The notes: generated by a model not told the origin, from the sequence alone. A stretch of DNA of 26,099 bases from an uncultured Collinsella sp. (GCA_958447915.1 CAUDCB010000006.1:1-26099), one strand, 5' to 3'; counted from the stretch's first letter, positions 6,511 to 14,742 are shown. Numbers and translations: made by a program.

Positions 6511-7188
6511 CTACCTCCCGCGAAGGGCCTTGAGCTTGGCCAGGGCATCGGGGCTCAGGCGGCTGCCCAGGGTCATCTTGATCTGCGGAGCTTCCTCTGC
6601 CTCGTGAACATCGTTATCTATCTGCTTGATCTCGTCCACCAGCATGCGGCTCGAGATGCGCGTAACGCCCTTACCCATGACGACGGCCTGGATCGTGCCG
6701 TCGCTCGACACCACGGAGCACGCGCGGCCTTCCTCGCGCGCCTCGATGCAGAGCTTCTGCACCACGGTGTCGGCCGATACGCCCGTCGGCGAAAACTCGA
6801 TGCGCACGCCGCGGGCGGGCAGGTTGGGGCGCTCGCTGGAGATATTGCCCGCGCCGTCAAACACGATTACGGCCTCGTAGCGGCCCTGGGCAAACGCGGC
6901 AACATCGTTGATGAGTGCCGTGCGCGCCATATCGTGAACGTCGCTGGAATACGGATCATCGGAATGGCCGTAGACGAGCTTTTCGTAGCGCGGCGTGCAG
7001 TGGATCACGTTGTAGCCGTCGACCACCAGCAGCTCGGGCTTATTGGAGTGCACCGTCGAGACCGGGTCGGCGATGGCCTGCGCAAACGCATTGCCGCCCA
7101 CGCCATAGGTCGCGGCCGAAACAATCGGCTTTGCCGAGCCTTCGCCAAAGCGCTTGGCCTTGGATTTGGCGCGGTTCTTCTTGGACAT
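6511..7188 (-). CDS. rae1: NYN-domain endoribonuclease, YacP/Rae1 family
   Basis: YacP/Rae1 proteins are PIN-like NYN nucleases; Bacillus Rae1 cleaves mRNA inside the ribosomal A site. The protein has a basic N-terminal extension (about residues 1-50, KKNRAKSKAKR), then LLVVDGYNVIH, VFDGAG and a SSDGTIQ segment carrying the conserved acidic residues. At 225 aa it is longer than the roughly 170-aa Bacillus protein because of the basic extension. ATG at 7186-7188 has GGAGGAG upstream, lying in the last codons of rlmB; only 3 nt separate the genes. The rlmB-rae1 order matches the Bacillus yacO-yacP arrangement, which supports the assignment. Confidence 0.87.
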   Translation of the reverse strand: MSKKNRAKSKAKRFGEGSAKPIVSAATYGVGGNAFAQAIADPVSTVHSNKPELLVVDGYNVIHCTPRYEKLVYGHSDDPYSSDVHDMARTALINDVAAFAQGRYEAVIVFDGAGNISSERPNLPARGVRIEFSPTGVSADTVVQKLCIEAREEGRACSVVSSDGTIQAVVMGKGVTRISSRMLVDEIKQIDNDVHEAEEAPQIKMTLGSRLSPDALAKLKALRGR

Positions 7189-7191
7189 GCG

Positions 7192-8106
7192 CTACTCCTC
7201 CCCCATGAGCTCGCCGGCGTTGCGGCGCAGCCACTCAAAGCACAGCGCGGTAGTCGCCTGTGCCACGTTGAGACTCTCGGTCATGCCGCGCTGGGGAAGC
7301 TTGGTCAAAAAGTCACATTTCTCGAGCACCAGACGCGAGATGCCGTCGCCCTCGGAACCCATGACGAGCGCAACGCGGCCCTCGAAGGGGGCGTCCCAGC
7401 AACTGCCTTCGGCGTGCTCGGAAGCGCCGCCCACCCAAAAGCCAGCGGCCTTGAGGTCGTCGAGTGCTCGGGCAATGTTGGGAACCTGCGCGATGGGCAG
7501 GTGCATGACGGCGCCGGCGGAGGTCTTGTAGCTGCCCACGGTCACGCCGGCGGCACGCTTGTTGGCGATGATGACGCCCGCTGCGCCCACAACCTCGGCA
7601 GAGCGCACGATGGCGCCAAAGTTACCGTCGTCGGTCACATGGTCGAGCACCACGACAAGCGCCGGGCCCTCGCCTGCGCGGTCGAGGATGTCGGCGACAT
7701 CGGCGTAAGGGAAGTTGCCCACCTCGAGCGCAATGCCCTGGTGAGCGCCATGGCTCGACAGCGCATCGAGCTGCGCGCGCGGCACATACTTAATGCGGAC
7801 GCCCGTGGCGTTGAGGTCATCGACCAGGCGCGACAGAGCGGCATCGCGCTCCCCGCCCTCGGCGATGAGCGCGCACTTGATGGGAAAACCGGTACGCAGC
7901 GCCTCGGCGGCAGCACGACGACCTTCGATAAACTCGCCCTTGGGAACCTGGACAGCGTCGCGGTTACGATCGCGTTGCGGACGTGCGGCCTGGGCGCGAT
8001 CGCGCTGGCCCTTGGGAGTGGCAGCGCGGTCGTTGCGGCGAATCGGACGCGAGCCAGAAGCAGTCTGCTTGCCGCCACGAGGCGCACGCTTGCGATTGTC
8101 GGCCAT
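7192..8106 (-). CDS. rlmB: 23S rRNA (guanosine-2'-O)-methyltransferase RlmB (TrmH family)
   Basis: A SPOUT-fold 2'-O-methyltransferase of the TrmH/RlmB group, expected to modify 23S rRNA using SAM. After a basic, disordered tail (about 1-60, rich in R, K, Q and G) comes the substrate-binding domain, then the knotted catalytic domain with NFGAIVRSAEVVGA, GSEGDGIS and ESLNVAQATTA, the three family motifs. The ATG at 8104-8106 follows AAAGGAGG with 8-nt spacing; an upstream in-frame codon would add 12 residues without a ribosome site. It gives 304 aa. It is cotranscribed with rae1. The exact target nucleotide is inferred from family resemblance. Confidence 0.92.
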   Translation of the reverse strand: MADNRKRAPRGGKQTASGSRPIRRNDRAATPKGQRDRAQAARPQRDRNRDAVQVPKGEFIEGRRAAAEALRTGFPIKCALIAEGGERDAALSRLVDDLNATGVRIKYVPRAQLDALSSHGAHQGIALEVGNFPYADVADILDRAGEGPALVVVLDHVTDDGNFGAIVRSAEVVGAAGVIIANKRAAGVTVGSYKTSAGAVMHLPIAQVPNIARALDDLKAAGFWVGGASEHAEGSCWDAPFEGRVALVMGSEGDGISRLVLEKCDFLTKLPQRGMTESLNVAQATTALCFEWLRRNAGELMGEE

Positions 8107-8149
8107 AAAACGGCCTCCTTTAAAAATTTTCAAACAGAACAAAAGAAGC

Positions 8150-8179
8150 GACCGCTTAAGACGAATAGCTCAAGCGGTC
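8150..8179 (-). terminator. Terminator between cysS and rlmB
   Basis: GACCGCTT (8150-8157) pairs with AAGCGGTC (8172-8179), extended by AG/CT inside. On the minus strand it is followed by CTTCTTTTGTT. It probably ends the disA-ispD-ispF-cysS unit after the large palindrome at 8184-8285. Confidence 0.75.
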
Positions 8180-8183
8180 GGTA

Positions 8184-8285
8184 CGGGTTTTCCAAGTGCC
8201 CGAGATTGCCGTGAAAGAGGAGCGACGCGTACTTGAGTACGCGAGCGACGGTTTGAACGGCAAGGTCGGGTGCTTGGGAAACCCG
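8184..8285. repeat. About 100-bp imperfect palindrome downstream of cysS
   Basis: The arms 8184-8212 and 8257-8285 match as reverse complements at 24 of 29 positions. The 44-nt centre holds its own perfect 7-bp hairpin (8226-8232 with 8237-8243, TTGA loop). The structure ends 6 bp before the cysS stop codon. It looks like an intergenic repeated palindromic element; no second copy is in the window. Confidence 0.65.
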
Positions 8286-8291
8286 CGGGGA

Positions 8292-9758
8292 TTAGAGAGA
8301 TTTAATACGAGTGCCCGCGGCAGTATCCTCAATGGTGAGGCCCAGGTCCTTGAGCTGGTCGCGGATGGCGTCGGCCAGATCCCAGTTCTTGGCAGCGCGG
8401 GCCTCGGCGCGGGCCTCGAGAATCTTGGCAGCGGCCTCGTCCACGTCGTCGCCCGTGTAGGCGACCAGGCCGGCGGCAACACCCAGCAGACCCAGCGGCA
8501 ACTCGACCTTTGGCTCGGGGAGCTCAACGCCAAACGTATCGAGCAGCTCGACCAGCGTATCGGCGGCGGCAAGCGCGGCGGCCTTGTCGGCAGCGTCGCC
8601 CGCCTGCTCCAGGTACTGGTTGCACTCGGTCACAAAGCCAAAGACGGCACCCATGGCACCGGCGGTGTTAAAGTCGTCGTCCATGCACTCCTTAAAGGTG
8701 GCACGGGTCTCGGCGGCCTTGGCGGCAAACGCCTCGGATGCTGCCTCATCGGCATCGGCCGTCGCATGGTTCGCGGCCCAGCGCAGGTTCTCGACCGTAC
8801 CGGCGATACGCGTGAGCGAGTTCTCGGCACCCTCCAAGCGCTCCCAAGAAAAGTCGAGCGGCGAGCGATAGCTCGTCTGCAGCATCAGCAGGCGCAGGGC
8901 GGCAGCGGAATGCTGCTCGAGGACCTCGGCCAGCGTAAAGAAGTTGCCGAGCGACTTGGACATTTTCTCGCCGTCTACCAGCAGCATGCCCGTGTGCATC
9001 CAGGTGTTGGAGAAGCCCTGGTGCCAGGTGCAGGTGGCCTGGGCGCACTCGTTCTCGTGATGCGGGAAGGCAAGGTCGGAGCCGCCGCCGTGGATGTCGA
9101 TCGGGGTGCCCAGGTAGCGATGCACCATGGCGGCGCACTCGGTGTGCCAACCGGGACGGCCCTCGCCCCAGGGGCTCGGCCAGCTGGGCTCGCCGGGCTT
9201 GGCAGCCTTCCACAGGGCAAAGTCGAGCGGGTCGTTCTTGTCCTCGTTCTCCTCGATGCGCGCGCCAACCATAAGATCGTCGATGTTGCGGCCCGAGACC
9301 TGACCATAGTTGGAATCGCTGCGCACGGCAAAGTACACGTCGCCGTTATCGGCGGCGTAGGCGTGGCCCTGCTCGATGAGCGTCTTGATCATGGCGATCA
9401 TGGGGCCGATCTCTTTGGTGGCGCGGGGGCGCACATCGGGATCGAGCACGTTGGCGGAACGCATGACGCCGATGAACTTGTCGGAGAACTCCGTCGCGAC
9501 CTCGGCAGCCGTACGGCCCTGCTCGTTGGCGCGCTTGATGATCTTGTCGTCGACATCGGTGAGGTTCTGGGCAAACGTGACCTCGTAGCCGCTCGCGATG
9601 AGCCAGCGACGAATCACGTCAAAGCTGATGAACGTGCGGGCATTGCCGATGTGGATGTTGTCGTAGACCGTGGGGCCGCACACGTACATGCGGACCTTGC
9701 CGGACTCGATGGGCTGAAACTCTTCCTTTTTATGGGTAGCGCTGTTGTAGATACGCAT
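8292..9758 (-). CDS. cysS: Cysteine--tRNA ligase
   Basis: Class I aminoacyl-tRNA synthetase that charges tRNA-Cys. The start YNSATHKKEEF...VRMYVCGPTVYD carries the zinc/cysteine-binding C27, followed by HIGN (36-39), the class I signature, and KMSKS at 265-269. The zinc-ligand region with WHTEC and HHENE is intact. At 488 aa it is slightly longer than the roughly 465-aa norm, with a helical C-terminal domain. ATG at 9756-9758 has AAGGAG upstream and follows the ispF stop after 3 nt. A mini-III RNase gene found between cysS and rlmB in Bacillus is absent here. Confidence 0.97.
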   Translation of the reverse strand: MRIYNSATHKKEEFQPIESGKVRMYVCGPTVYDNIHIGNARTFISFDVIRRWLIASGYEVTFAQNLTDVDDKIIKRANEQGRTAAEVATEFSDKFIGVMRSANVLDPDVRPRATKEIGPMIAMIKTLIEQGHAYAADNGDVYFAVRSDSNYGQVSGRNIDDLMVGARIEENEDKNDPLDFALWKAAKPGEPSWPSPWGEGRPGWHTECAAMVHRYLGTPIDIHGGGSDLAFPHHENECAQATCTWHQGFSNTWMHTGMLLVDGEKMSKSLGNFFTLAEVLEQHSAAALRLLMLQTSYRSPLDFSWERLEGAENSLTRIAGTVENLRWAANHATADADEAASEAFAAKAAETRATFKECMDDDFNTAGAMGAVFGFVTECNQYLEQAGDAADKAAALAAADTLVELLDTFGVELPEPKVELPLGLLGVAAGLVAYTGDDVDEAAAKILEARAEARAAKNWDLADAIRDQLKDLGLTIEDTAAGTRIKSL

Positions 9759-9761
9759 TCG

Positions 9762-10256
9762 TTACTCCTTAACGGTTTTCTGTAGCAGGCAGACGGCCCA
9801 GGCGCCGATTCCCTCGCCCTGGCCTTCCCAACCGAGCTTTTCGGTCGTAGTGGCGGCGACGCCCACGTTTTCGACGTCGACGCCCAGGGCATGGGCAAGG
9901 TTGGCGCGCATGGCATCGCGGTGCGGGGTGATCTTGGGTTGCTGGCAGGCAATGGTGCAATCGGCATCGACAAACTCAAAGCCCAGCTCGCGCGCATAGT
10001 CCATCACGCGAGCGAGCAGCACCATCGAATCGGCACCCTCGTAGGCGGGATCGGTGTCGGGGAATAGCTTGCCGATGTCTCCCCCGCGGCAGGCGCCCAG
10101 AATGGCGTCGGCCAAGGCATGCGCGAGCACATCGGCATCCGAGTGGCCCAGCAGGCCGCGCTCGTAGGGGATGTCGACCCCGCCGATGATACATCGACGC
10201 CCCTCCACCAAACGGTGGACGTCGTAGCCGTGGCCAATGCGCAGGTTACTGAACAT
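9762..10256 (-). CDS. ispF: 2-C-methyl-D-erythritol 2,4-cyclodiphosphate synthase
   Basis: IspF converts CDP-methylerythritol 2-phosphate to the cyclodiphosphate in the MEP isoprenoid pathway. IGHGYDVHRL (metal ligands D12 and H14), GLLGHSDADVLAHALADA, and the CTP-binding TTTEKLGWEGQGEGIGAWA segment are present. The start is set at ATG 10254-10256 (164 aa, family-typical); a longer frame adds 11 residues lying inside ispD with no homology. It overlaps ispD by 11 bp. The pairing of IspD and IspF, consecutive-context enzymes of one pathway, supports both calls. Confidence 0.95.
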   Translation of the reverse strand: MFSNLRIGHGYDVHRLVEGRRCIIGGVDIPYERGLLGHSDADVLAHALADAILGACRGGDIGKLFPDTDPAYEGADSMVLLARVMDYARELGFEFVDADCTIACQQPKITPHRDAMRANLAHALGVDVENVGVAATTTEKLGWEGQGEGIGAWAVCLLQKTVKE

Positions 10257-10974
10257 GGGGAAGGTCCTCTCCCTCGGCCATACGGCCAAGCAGAATCGCG
10301 GTTACGGGACGCAGGTCCTCGGGCACCGTAACCTTAAGGTTGTCGCGCGGACTCTGGACGCAGCGGACGCGTCCACCCATGCGCTCAACCAGCGATGAAT
10401 CGTCGGTACCGATAAAGCCCTCGGCGATGGCTGCGGCGTGAGCGCGCTTCATGGCGTCGACGCTAAAGATCTGCGGCGTCTGCGCGGCCCAATAGAGCTC
10501 ACGCGGCGGCGTCTCGACGATATTATCGCCGTCGACGATCTTGAGCGTGTCGATCGCGGGCTGACCGCACACGACACCGTCGAGGGCGCGGTCGCCCACA
10601 AGCACGTCGATCGCATGATCGATGGCCTCGGTCGTGATGAGCGGACGGGCGCCGTCGTGGATGGCGACGTACTCAAAGCCCGCCGGCACCGCGTGCACGC
10701 CGGCGCGGGTGGAATCCTGACGAGTATCGCCGGCATCGGCAAAGCTGATGGGCGTGTCATAGTCAAACGGGTCGATGGCCAGGCGGCGCATCTCGGCACG
10801 GCGCTCGGCAGGGCACACCACCACGATGTGGCCGACCTTGTCGCTACGATCGAACGCGCGGATGGACCAGCTCATGAGCGGACGACCCGCCACGTTAACG
10901 AGCTGCTTGCCGCCGGGATTTCCAAAGCGCTGGCCGCTGCCGCCGGCAACGACCACGGCGCATACGGGAGCCAT
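10246..10974 (-). CDS. ispD: 2-C-methyl-D-erythritol 4-phosphate cytidylyltransferase
   Basis: IspD couples CTP to methylerythritol phosphate in the MEP pathway. The N-terminal nucleotide-binding loop VVAGGSGQRFG with K23 in GGKQL, the HDGARPL motif, and TPQIF near 165 are the family landmarks. Length of 242 aa is typical. The start ATG overlaps the disA stop codon by one base (TAATG), so translation is probably coupled. Confidence 0.95.
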   Translation of the reverse strand: MAPVCAVVVAGGSGQRFGNPGGKQLVNVAGRPLMSWSIRAFDRSDKVGHIVVVCPAERRAEMRRLAIDPFDYDTPISFADAGDTRQDSTRAGVHAVPAGFEYVAIHDGARPLITTEAIDHAIDVLVGDRALDGVVCGQPAIDTLKIVDGDNIVETPPRELYWAAQTPQIFSVDAMKRAHAAAIAEGFIGTDDSSLVERMGGRVRCVQSPRDNLKVTVPEDLRPVTAILLGRMAEGEDLPHVQ

Positions 10975-12041
10975 TATGCGTTCCCCTGTTTGGTGCCCTT
11001 CATGCGGTACAGGGAGTCCGCAAGAATGGCAGGGTTGTTAACGCCAAAGTCGCCCAGGCGCTCCGGATCCTCGCTGATGTCGTCCATGAGCTCCTGCAGC
11101 GATCCATACTCGTCGACGATTTTCTCGGCCACGCCGTCGCGCACGACGGACACGCGCGAAAGCGTGCGCAGGCCCAGCGGTGTCATGACGGAGTCCTCGT
11201 CCAGGTCGTCGTAACCCAGAACCGCCGCCACATGCTGTGGGTCGGACAGGTCCTTAGGTGTCATACGGCTTAGGTTGGCGCGAATCTTCTCGGCATTAGC
11301 CTCGGAAGAATCACTTGCGTAGTCGCGGATCATCAGGTCATACTCGGTATCCATGCTGGAGCCCGCGAGCTGCTCGAGCTGCATCTGCACGAGCTTGCCC
11401 TGGTTGCCCAACTTGACGATGCAATCCTTAAGCTCGGTCTTTGCCTGCTGCATGATCTCGAAGCTCGAGAAAATACCGGTAATGTCGGCGAGCGTAACGT
11501 AGTCGTCGAGCTCGAGGGCCGTCAGGCGCAGCAGGGAGCGGTCGAGCGACTGACGGGTAGTCTGGAGCGTGGCGACGAGCTGGTTGACCGAGCTCATGAG
11601 GGTGGTGACGGGCTGGATCTCGTAGCTCTTGCCGTGAACGTACACGTTGACGACGGCACGACGGGCCGAGACCGAGATCACAATGGCATCGGTGAGCACC
11701 GACATGCGAGCGGCGGTGCGATGACGCATGCCCGTCTCGCTCGTGGCAAGCGAGGGATCGGGATTGAGATGGAAGTTGGCGCGCAGGATCTGGGTGAGGT
11801 CGCCGTCGATGACGATGGCGCCGTCCATCTTGGAGAGCTCGAACAGACGGTTCGAGGTGAACGAAATGTTGAGCGGGAAGCCGTCGTTACCGGCAGCGAG
11901 CACGTTTTCGGTGTCGCCAACGCAGATAAGGGCGCCCAGGTGACCGGCGATGATCATGTCGAGGGCAGTGCGGATCGGCTGACCAGGTGCCGTCAGACGG
12001 ATGGCCTGTTCCATACGCTTTTGCAGCTCGTTCTTATCCAA
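10974..12041 (-). CDS. disA: DNA integrity scanning diadenylate cyclase DisA
   Basis: DisA scans DNA for branched structures and makes the second messenger c-di-AMP from two ATP. The DAC domain (about 10-145) has the catalytic DGA (73-75) and GMRHRTAAR (104-112); a helical linker and a C-terminal HhH DNA-binding domain follow, ending at 355 aa, normal for DisA. The start is TTG at 12039-12041: it is in frame, matches the usual N-terminus and has GGGAG 7 nt upstream, while the nearby ATGs are out of frame. In Bacillus disA likewise lies just upstream of ispD-ispF. It leads the four-gene unit. Confidence 0.94.
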   Translation of the reverse strand: MDKNELQKRMEQAIRLTAPGQPIRTALDMIIAGHLGALICVGDTENVLAAGNDGFPLNISFTSNRLFELSKMDGAIVIDGDLTQILRANFHLNPDPSLATSETGMRHRTAARMSVLTDAIVISVSARRAVVNVYVHGKSYEIQPVTTLMSSVNQLVATLQTTRQSLDRSLLRLTALELDDYVTLADITGIFSSFEIMQQAKTELKDCIVKLGNQGKLVQMQLEQLAGSSMDTEYDLMIRDYASDSSEANAEKIRANLSRMTPKDLSDPQHVAAVLGYDDLDEDSVMTPLGLRTLSRVSVVRDGVAEKIVDEYGSLQELMDDISEDPERLGDFGVNNPAILADSLYRMKGTKQGNA

Positions 12042-12101
12042 GGCATCGCTCCCATCGTATACGCTCCATAAACGATAAATAGTTTCTCACGGTTTGTCCC
12101 C

Positions 12102-12146
12102 GCGGCGCTCGCGAAATCCGATGCTTACAGAATGAGCGAACGCCGC
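12102..12146. promoter_or_regulatory. Inverted repeat between disA and mntP
   Basis: Arms GCGGCGCTCGC (12102-12112) and GCGAACGCCGC (12136-12146) match with one mismatch across a 23-nt spacer. It lies in the divergent gap and just before a possible mntP promoter (TTACAG 12125-12130, 16 nt, TAAGAT 12147-12152). It could be a regulator site, but this is weakly supported. Confidence 0.35.
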
Positions 12147-12203
12147 TAAGATAGCTAATTTGGGACGGGCTCTTTTGACTACCCACTCAACCATGTGCCA
12201 AGG

Positions 12204-12269
12204 ATAGTCTTTATGTTGCTCCCCCAAGAGGTACACGCGGGCCCGCCCGCAGAGAGGGAGCCAGACTAT
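12204..12269 (+). promoter_or_regulatory. Structured mntP 5' leader masking the RBS and start
   Basis: Three nested stems are visible: ATAGTCT/AGACTAT (12204-12210 with 12263-12269), GCTCCC/GGGAGC (12218-12223 with 12256-12261) and GCGGGC/GCCCGC (12237-12242 with 12245-12250). The second stem pairs the Shine-Dalgarno (AGGGAG) and the first reaches into the ATG, so translation initiation should be occluded when folded. It does not show the conserved sequence of the yybP-ykoY manganese riboswitch. Confidence 0.55.
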
Positions 12270-12846
12270 GGGACTCGCAGAGCTCGTGCTGCTCGCCGTT
12301 GGCCTTTCGATGGACGCCTTTGCCGTATCCATCTGCAAGGGCCTTGGCATGAAGAAGATCAACCTTAAGGTCGCCGTAGTGCTCGGCCTGTTCTTTGGCG
12401 GCTTCCAGGCCGGCATGCCCGTGATCGGATGGGCGCTTGGCAGCCAGTTTATGGGCATCATCGGCCCCATCGACCACTGGATCGCCTTTATCCTGCTCGC
12501 CTTCATTGGCGGCAAAATGCTGTGGGAGGCCTCTACCGAGGACGAGGATGAAGGCGACGGCAAGGATGCCGAAAAGATTGACCTGGGCGAGTACCTGATC
12601 CTCGCCATCGCCACCTCAATCGACGCCCTAGCCGTAGGCATCTCATTTGCCGCGCTCTCGGTCGACATCATGCCCGCCGTGTCGCTCATCGGCATCACGA
12701 CCTTTATCTTCTCCGTCGCCGGCGTAGTGATCGGCCACACCTTTGGCGCGCGCTACGAAAAGCCTGCCACCATCGTGGGTGGCGTCGTGCTCATCCTCAT
12801 CGGGCTTAAGATCTTGCTTGAGCACCTGGGAATTTTGGCGCTGTAA
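12268..12846 (+). CDS. mntP: Manganese efflux pump MntP
   Basis: MntP is a six-helix inner-membrane exporter that removes excess Mn2+. The N-terminus LAVGLSMDAFAVSICKGLG and the second-half ATSIDALAVGISFA are the paired DUF204 repeats, each with the conserved membrane Asp in the D-A motif. A charged, acidic loop (about 90-108, EDEDEGDGKDAEK) joins the two halves. Length of 192 aa is typical. The start has AGAGGGAG upstream, inside the leader hairpin. It is transcribed alone between disA and hipBA. Confidence 0.93.
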   Translation: MGLAELVLLAVGLSMDAFAVSICKGLGMKKINLKVAVVLGLFFGGFQAGMPVIGWALGSQFMGIIGPIDHWIAFILLAFIGGKMLWEASTEDEDEGDGKDAEKIDLGEYLILAIATSIDALAVGISFAALSVDIMPAVSLIGITTFIFSVAGVVIGHTFGARYEKPATIVGGVVLILIGLKILLEHLGILAL

Positions 12847-12882
12847 CGCCAAACACAATCGCTCAAAACTCAACGCCAGTAC

Positions 12883-12917
12883 AAGGCCTCATACAGAGTT
12901 TTGCATGAGGCCTTTTC
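12883..12917 (+). terminator. mntP terminator
   Basis: A perfect 10-bp stem, AAGGCCTCAT (12883-12892) and ATGAGGCCTT (12905-12914), has a 12-nt loop and runs into TTTTC. It ends exactly where the hipBA operator palindrome begins. Confidence 0.85.
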
Positions 12918-12961
12918 GTGCAGACTTTTGCATGTCATACTGATATGCAAAAGTCTGCACG
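12917..12961. promoter_or_regulatory. hipBA operator palindrome
   Basis: A perfect 17-bp inverted repeat: CGTGCAGACTTTTGCAT (12917-12933) and ATGCAAAAGTCTGCACG (12945-12961), with an 11-nt spacer containing a -10-like CATACT. It is placed 13 bp before the hipB start, exactly where HipB autorepression operators are expected. Confidence 0.8.
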
Positions 12962-12974
12962 TTAGGAGATCGCC

Positions 12975-13406
12975 GTGGATACCCTTCCCATCACCACACC
13001 GCGGCAAGCTGGCATCTATGTGCGCCAGGCACGCGAGGCTCAGGGTCTCACCCGTGCCGCCCTCGCTAAAAAAGCCGGTGTTTCGGAGCGCCTGCTCGCA
13101 TCGCTCGAGCTAGGAGACGCCACGGGTATTCGGCTCGACAAGTTGCTGACTGTCTTTAACGCACTCGGCATAGGCCTCTTTGCGCAAAGCGATAACGACT
13201 CCATCGCATCGCCCTCCGAACATCCAACGACGATAGCGGACCTCCCTATCGCGAACTCGAATGCCCTGCCAAAGCCAAGCGTAGGCAGACGACCCGCTCG
13301 ACAAGGAGCGCCATCTTCCTATGGTGCCTTGCTGGCCCAAATCGCAGCCGAGCAAGGCCTTACCGACACTTCAGACCTCTCCTTTGGCTGTAAGGTTGTG
13401 AAATAA
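12975..13406 (+). CDS. hipB: HipB-like antitoxin, XRE-family DNA-binding protein
   Basis: HipB proteins bind DNA as dimers, neutralise the HipA kinase and repress their own operon. The XRE helix-turn-helix spans about residues 8-65 (AGIYVRQAREAQGLTRAALAKKAGVSERLLASLE). Residues 75-143 are a low-complexity, Pro/Ser/Ala-rich tail ending in FGCKVVK; this makes it longer (143 aa) than E. coli HipB (88 aa). The start is GTG at 12975 with AGGAG 6 nt upstream. The next gene's ATG follows the TAA directly, so the two are translated from one message. Confidence 0.88.
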   Translation: MDTLPITTPRQAGIYVRQAREAQGLTRAALAKKAGVSERLLASLELGDATGIRLDKLLTVFNALGIGLFAQSDNDSIASPSEHPTTIADLPIANSNALPKPSVGRRPARQGAPSSYGALLAQIAAEQGLTDTSDLSFGCKVVK

Positions 13407-14711
13407 ATGGCAGAAATGGAGCTTGCGACCCTCATTTGTGGCGAAATCGCAGGCACTCTCCGGCAAGACGAGCATGGACTCTGCAGCTTTGTATACGCCC
13501 CAACCTATCGCGGGGCACCGCTATCGCTAACAATGCCGCTTTCCAATCGCACGTATGGCCATAACATCGTCCGCCCGTTCCTATTTGGCCTTTTGCCCGA
13601 CAGTCAAGAGCAGCGTCGCGCCATTGCCACCGAGCATGATGTTGCATCTAACAACCCCGTCGCCCTCTTGTGCCATATCGGTCTTGACTGCGCGGGGGCC
13701 GTTCAGTTTTGTCGAGCCGATCAATTAGACGCCGTCCGTGGCAGGGTCTCCGCATACCGCCCGCTTACCAATTCTCAAATCGCTCACAAGCTTAAAGCAA
13801 TTCGCGATGACGAAAGAGAGACATGGATGGGCTCCAACGAAAGCTGGTCCCTGGGCGGCAACCAAGGCAAATTTGCACTAGCTTGGCATGATGGCCAATG
13901 GTACGAATGTCTAGGGTCATCCCCCACTACCCATATCTTCAAAAATGGTATCGTCGGGTTCAAACATCAGGCCTTAAACGAATTCGTCTGCATGAAAACG
14001 GCTCGGCGTGTTGGCATTCCAACTGCCAACGTCTCCTATTGCACATTTGAAGACGAAGCCGCACTCGTCATTGAACGGTACGACAGAATGGTCAATAACA
14101 GCGGAAGTATCGAAAGGCTGCATCAGGAGGACTTTTGCCAGGCGCTCGGTGTATTGCCAAGCCAGAAATACACCGCCGACGGAGGACCGACTACACGAGA
14201 CATCCAAGAACGACTGATTAACACAGTCCCCCACCACATGAATCTTGTGCTTTTTACCTATATGTTGTTCTATAACGCCATTATCGGAGCGCCTGACGCA
14301 CACGCTAAAAACTACTCGCTCATCCTAGGCAAAGGCACAAACGCGGCACTCGCACCCATGTACGATGTCGCATCGGGCTTGGCGTATGAGAGCATGCGAC
14401 GTCGGGCACGCCTTGCTATGAGCGTTGGCGGCGAAAATCGTGTGGGGCGCATCGGTCCAGGTGCTATCCGCCGATACCACGGTATGGGCGACCCCGCGCT
14501 GGAGACGGCACTCACCGATGCCGGGCTATCCGAGAAGTTTTGCTTTGCGACCATGATGGACCTCGCCTACGAGGTACCCATTTGCATGGAAGAGGTCATG
14601 GACGAATACGCCGACCTGCCCGGCCTGGCGGACCTGCGCGAGCATATGCTCGGCCCCGTCCGCGAAAACTGCCAGCGAACCCTCGACCTCATCAGGGCGG
14701 ATATGGGCTAG
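13407..14711 (+). CDS. hipA: HipA-like serine/threonine kinase toxin
   Basis: HipA toxins phosphorylate a cellular target (GltX in E. coli) and drive growth arrest and persistence. The kinase landmarks are all present: SLGGNQGK (148-155), the ATP-binding VIERYDR (221-227), HQEDF (239-243), catalytic NAIIGAPDAHAKN with D297, and the metal-binding PMYDV with D320. Length of 434 aa matches E. coli HipA (440). No catalytic residue looks lost, so the toxin should be active. The start ATG abuts the hipB stop. GC content looks lower than in the neighbouring housekeeping genes, in keeping with a mobile module. The actual target is unknown. Confidence 0.92.
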   Translation: MAEMELATLICGEIAGTLRQDEHGLCSFVYAPTYRGAPLSLTMPLSNRTYGHNIVRPFLFGLLPDSQEQRRAIATEHDVASNNPVALLCHIGLDCAGAVQFCRADQLDAVRGRVSAYRPLTNSQIAHKLKAIRDDERETWMGSNESWSLGGNQGKFALAWHDGQWYECLGSSPTTHIFKNGIVGFKHQALNEFVCMKTARRVGIPTANVSYCTFEDEAALVIERYDRMVNNSGSIERLHQEDFCQALGVLPSQKYTADGGPTTRDIQERLINTVPHHMNLVLFTYMLFYNAIIGAPDAHAKNYSLILGKGTNAALAPMYDVASGLAYESMRRRARLAMSVGGENRVGRIGPGAIRRYHGMGDPALETALTDAGLSEKFCFATMMDLAYEVPICMEEVMDEYADLPGLADLREHMLGPVRENCQRTLDLIRADMG

Positions 14712-14742
14712 ACGCCAATCAATTTCCCATTTCTTAAAAGAA

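Noticed and set aside
6604..8214. 536-codon plus-strand open frame over rae1 and rlmB
   Set aside because: It spans two well-identified minus-strand genes and encodes a composition-biased A/R/H/G-rich sequence with no motif.
8196..9785. 529-codon plus-strand open frame over cysS
   Set aside because: Antisense shadow of a clear cysteinyl-tRNA synthetase with HIGN and KMSKS motifs.
12100..12267. yybP-ykoY manganese riboswitch upstream of mntP
   Set aside because: The expected conserved GGGGAGUAG-type segment and junction sequence were not found by eye; only an RBS-sequestering hairpin is supported.
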